Shown here: in pieces, positions 28,427 to 28,440 of the stretch
Position numbering within the stretch: the first letter of the stretch is position 1
Layout: every line of letters begins with the position of its first letter
DNA from: a virus
Reading direction: 5' to 3' (one strand)
Virus record (IMG/VR): IMGVR_UViG_3300007539_000140
Location: 1-28,440 of that record
Length of the DNA: 28,440 nucleotides
Notes under the pieces: model-generated
Databases searched by the model: none
What the model was told of the DNA's origin: nothing
What the model saw: the letters and a program-made list of their open reading frames with translations, nothing else
Position numbers and translations under genes: made by a program

Positions 28427-28440
28427 GTCAAACTAATAAA
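28427..28440 (+). repeat. GTCAAAC leader, copy 5 (cut by the right edge)
   Basis: GTCAAACTAATAAA ends the window. If the spacing of the other four copies holds (22-23 nt from G to ATG), the next start codon lies at about 28449-28450, just outside the window. An ATG at 28420 overlaps the promoter and is not taken as a start. Confidence 0.6.

Noticed and set aside
28420-28440. ATG at 28420 as the start of a new gene
   Set aside because: It overlaps the TATATGAA box and precedes the GTCAAAC leader, whose spacing predicts a start codon beyond the window edge.

Overview
The window is part of the genome of a tailed double-stranded DNA phage. The host is very probably a Bacteroidetes bacterium, most likely a marine flavobacterium. 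This rests on AT-rich DNA, on starts with A-rich leaders (TTAAAATG and similar) and almost no Shine-Dalgarno sequences, and on several promoters of the Bacteroidetes form TTG-N17-20-TAnnTTTG. The long structural proteins also look like those of marine phages. There is no integrase, tRNA, CRISPR array, insertion sequence or plasmid gene. I cannot place the phage in a named genus. The portal and terminase sizes would fit a Cellulophaga-type or crAss-like podovirus, but that is only an inference.

Layout. (1) 1-19965, minus strand: one long, tightly packed late unit. In transcription order it has five tiny or small genes, a lysis/membrane group (TM-coiled-coil protein, M15 peptidase endolysin, 3-TM holin, secreted protein), an 812-aa fibre-like protein, a 1979-aa virion protein with a cupredoxin-like module, a divergent Cpn10-like protein, a small-terminase candidate, large terminase, portal, scaffold-like protein and the start of the major capsid protein. 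(2) 19966-20027: a divergent promoter region. (3) 20028-20507, plus: a winged-helix-like protein. (4) 20473-23979, minus: a second operon, in order a membrane-anchored CDGSH-like mini-protein (53 aa), a TM-coiled-coil protein, a basic DUF6321-like protein, GroEL, GroES and a helix-turn-helix protein. (5) 23980-24522: a non-coding divergent promoter region. (6) 24523-28286, plus: a probable early operon of ten small unrecognised genes, closed by a rho-independent terminator. A second early-type promoter and leader begin at the right edge.

The most striking discovery is in region 6. Three intergenic junctions (about 25637-25693, 26284-26338 and 27290-27346) each hold a complete type I hammerhead ribozyme: CTGANGA, stem II, GAAA, stem III, GTC cleavage site, closing stem I. 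The helices differ in sequence but pair in all three copies, with compensatory changes. In every copy the stop codon of the upstream gene is the first triplet of the stem II loop, read in the same frame. In every copy cleavage would leave the downstream gene with a 25-26 nt leader containing GTCAAAC, 22-23 nt before its ATG. The same GTCAAAC leader sits just after the -7 box of the operon promoter and again after the promoter at the right edge. The ribozymes thus appear to cut one early transcript into separate mRNAs that all carry the primary-transcript type of 5' leader.

Other points of note are a phage groEL-groES pair in reversed order, a second co-chaperonin-like gene near the terminase, an amicyanin-spaced type-1 copper motif in a virion protein, and the CDGSH-like 53-aa protein with a hydrophobic N-terminus. 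All calls were made by reading the sequence; no database search was run.
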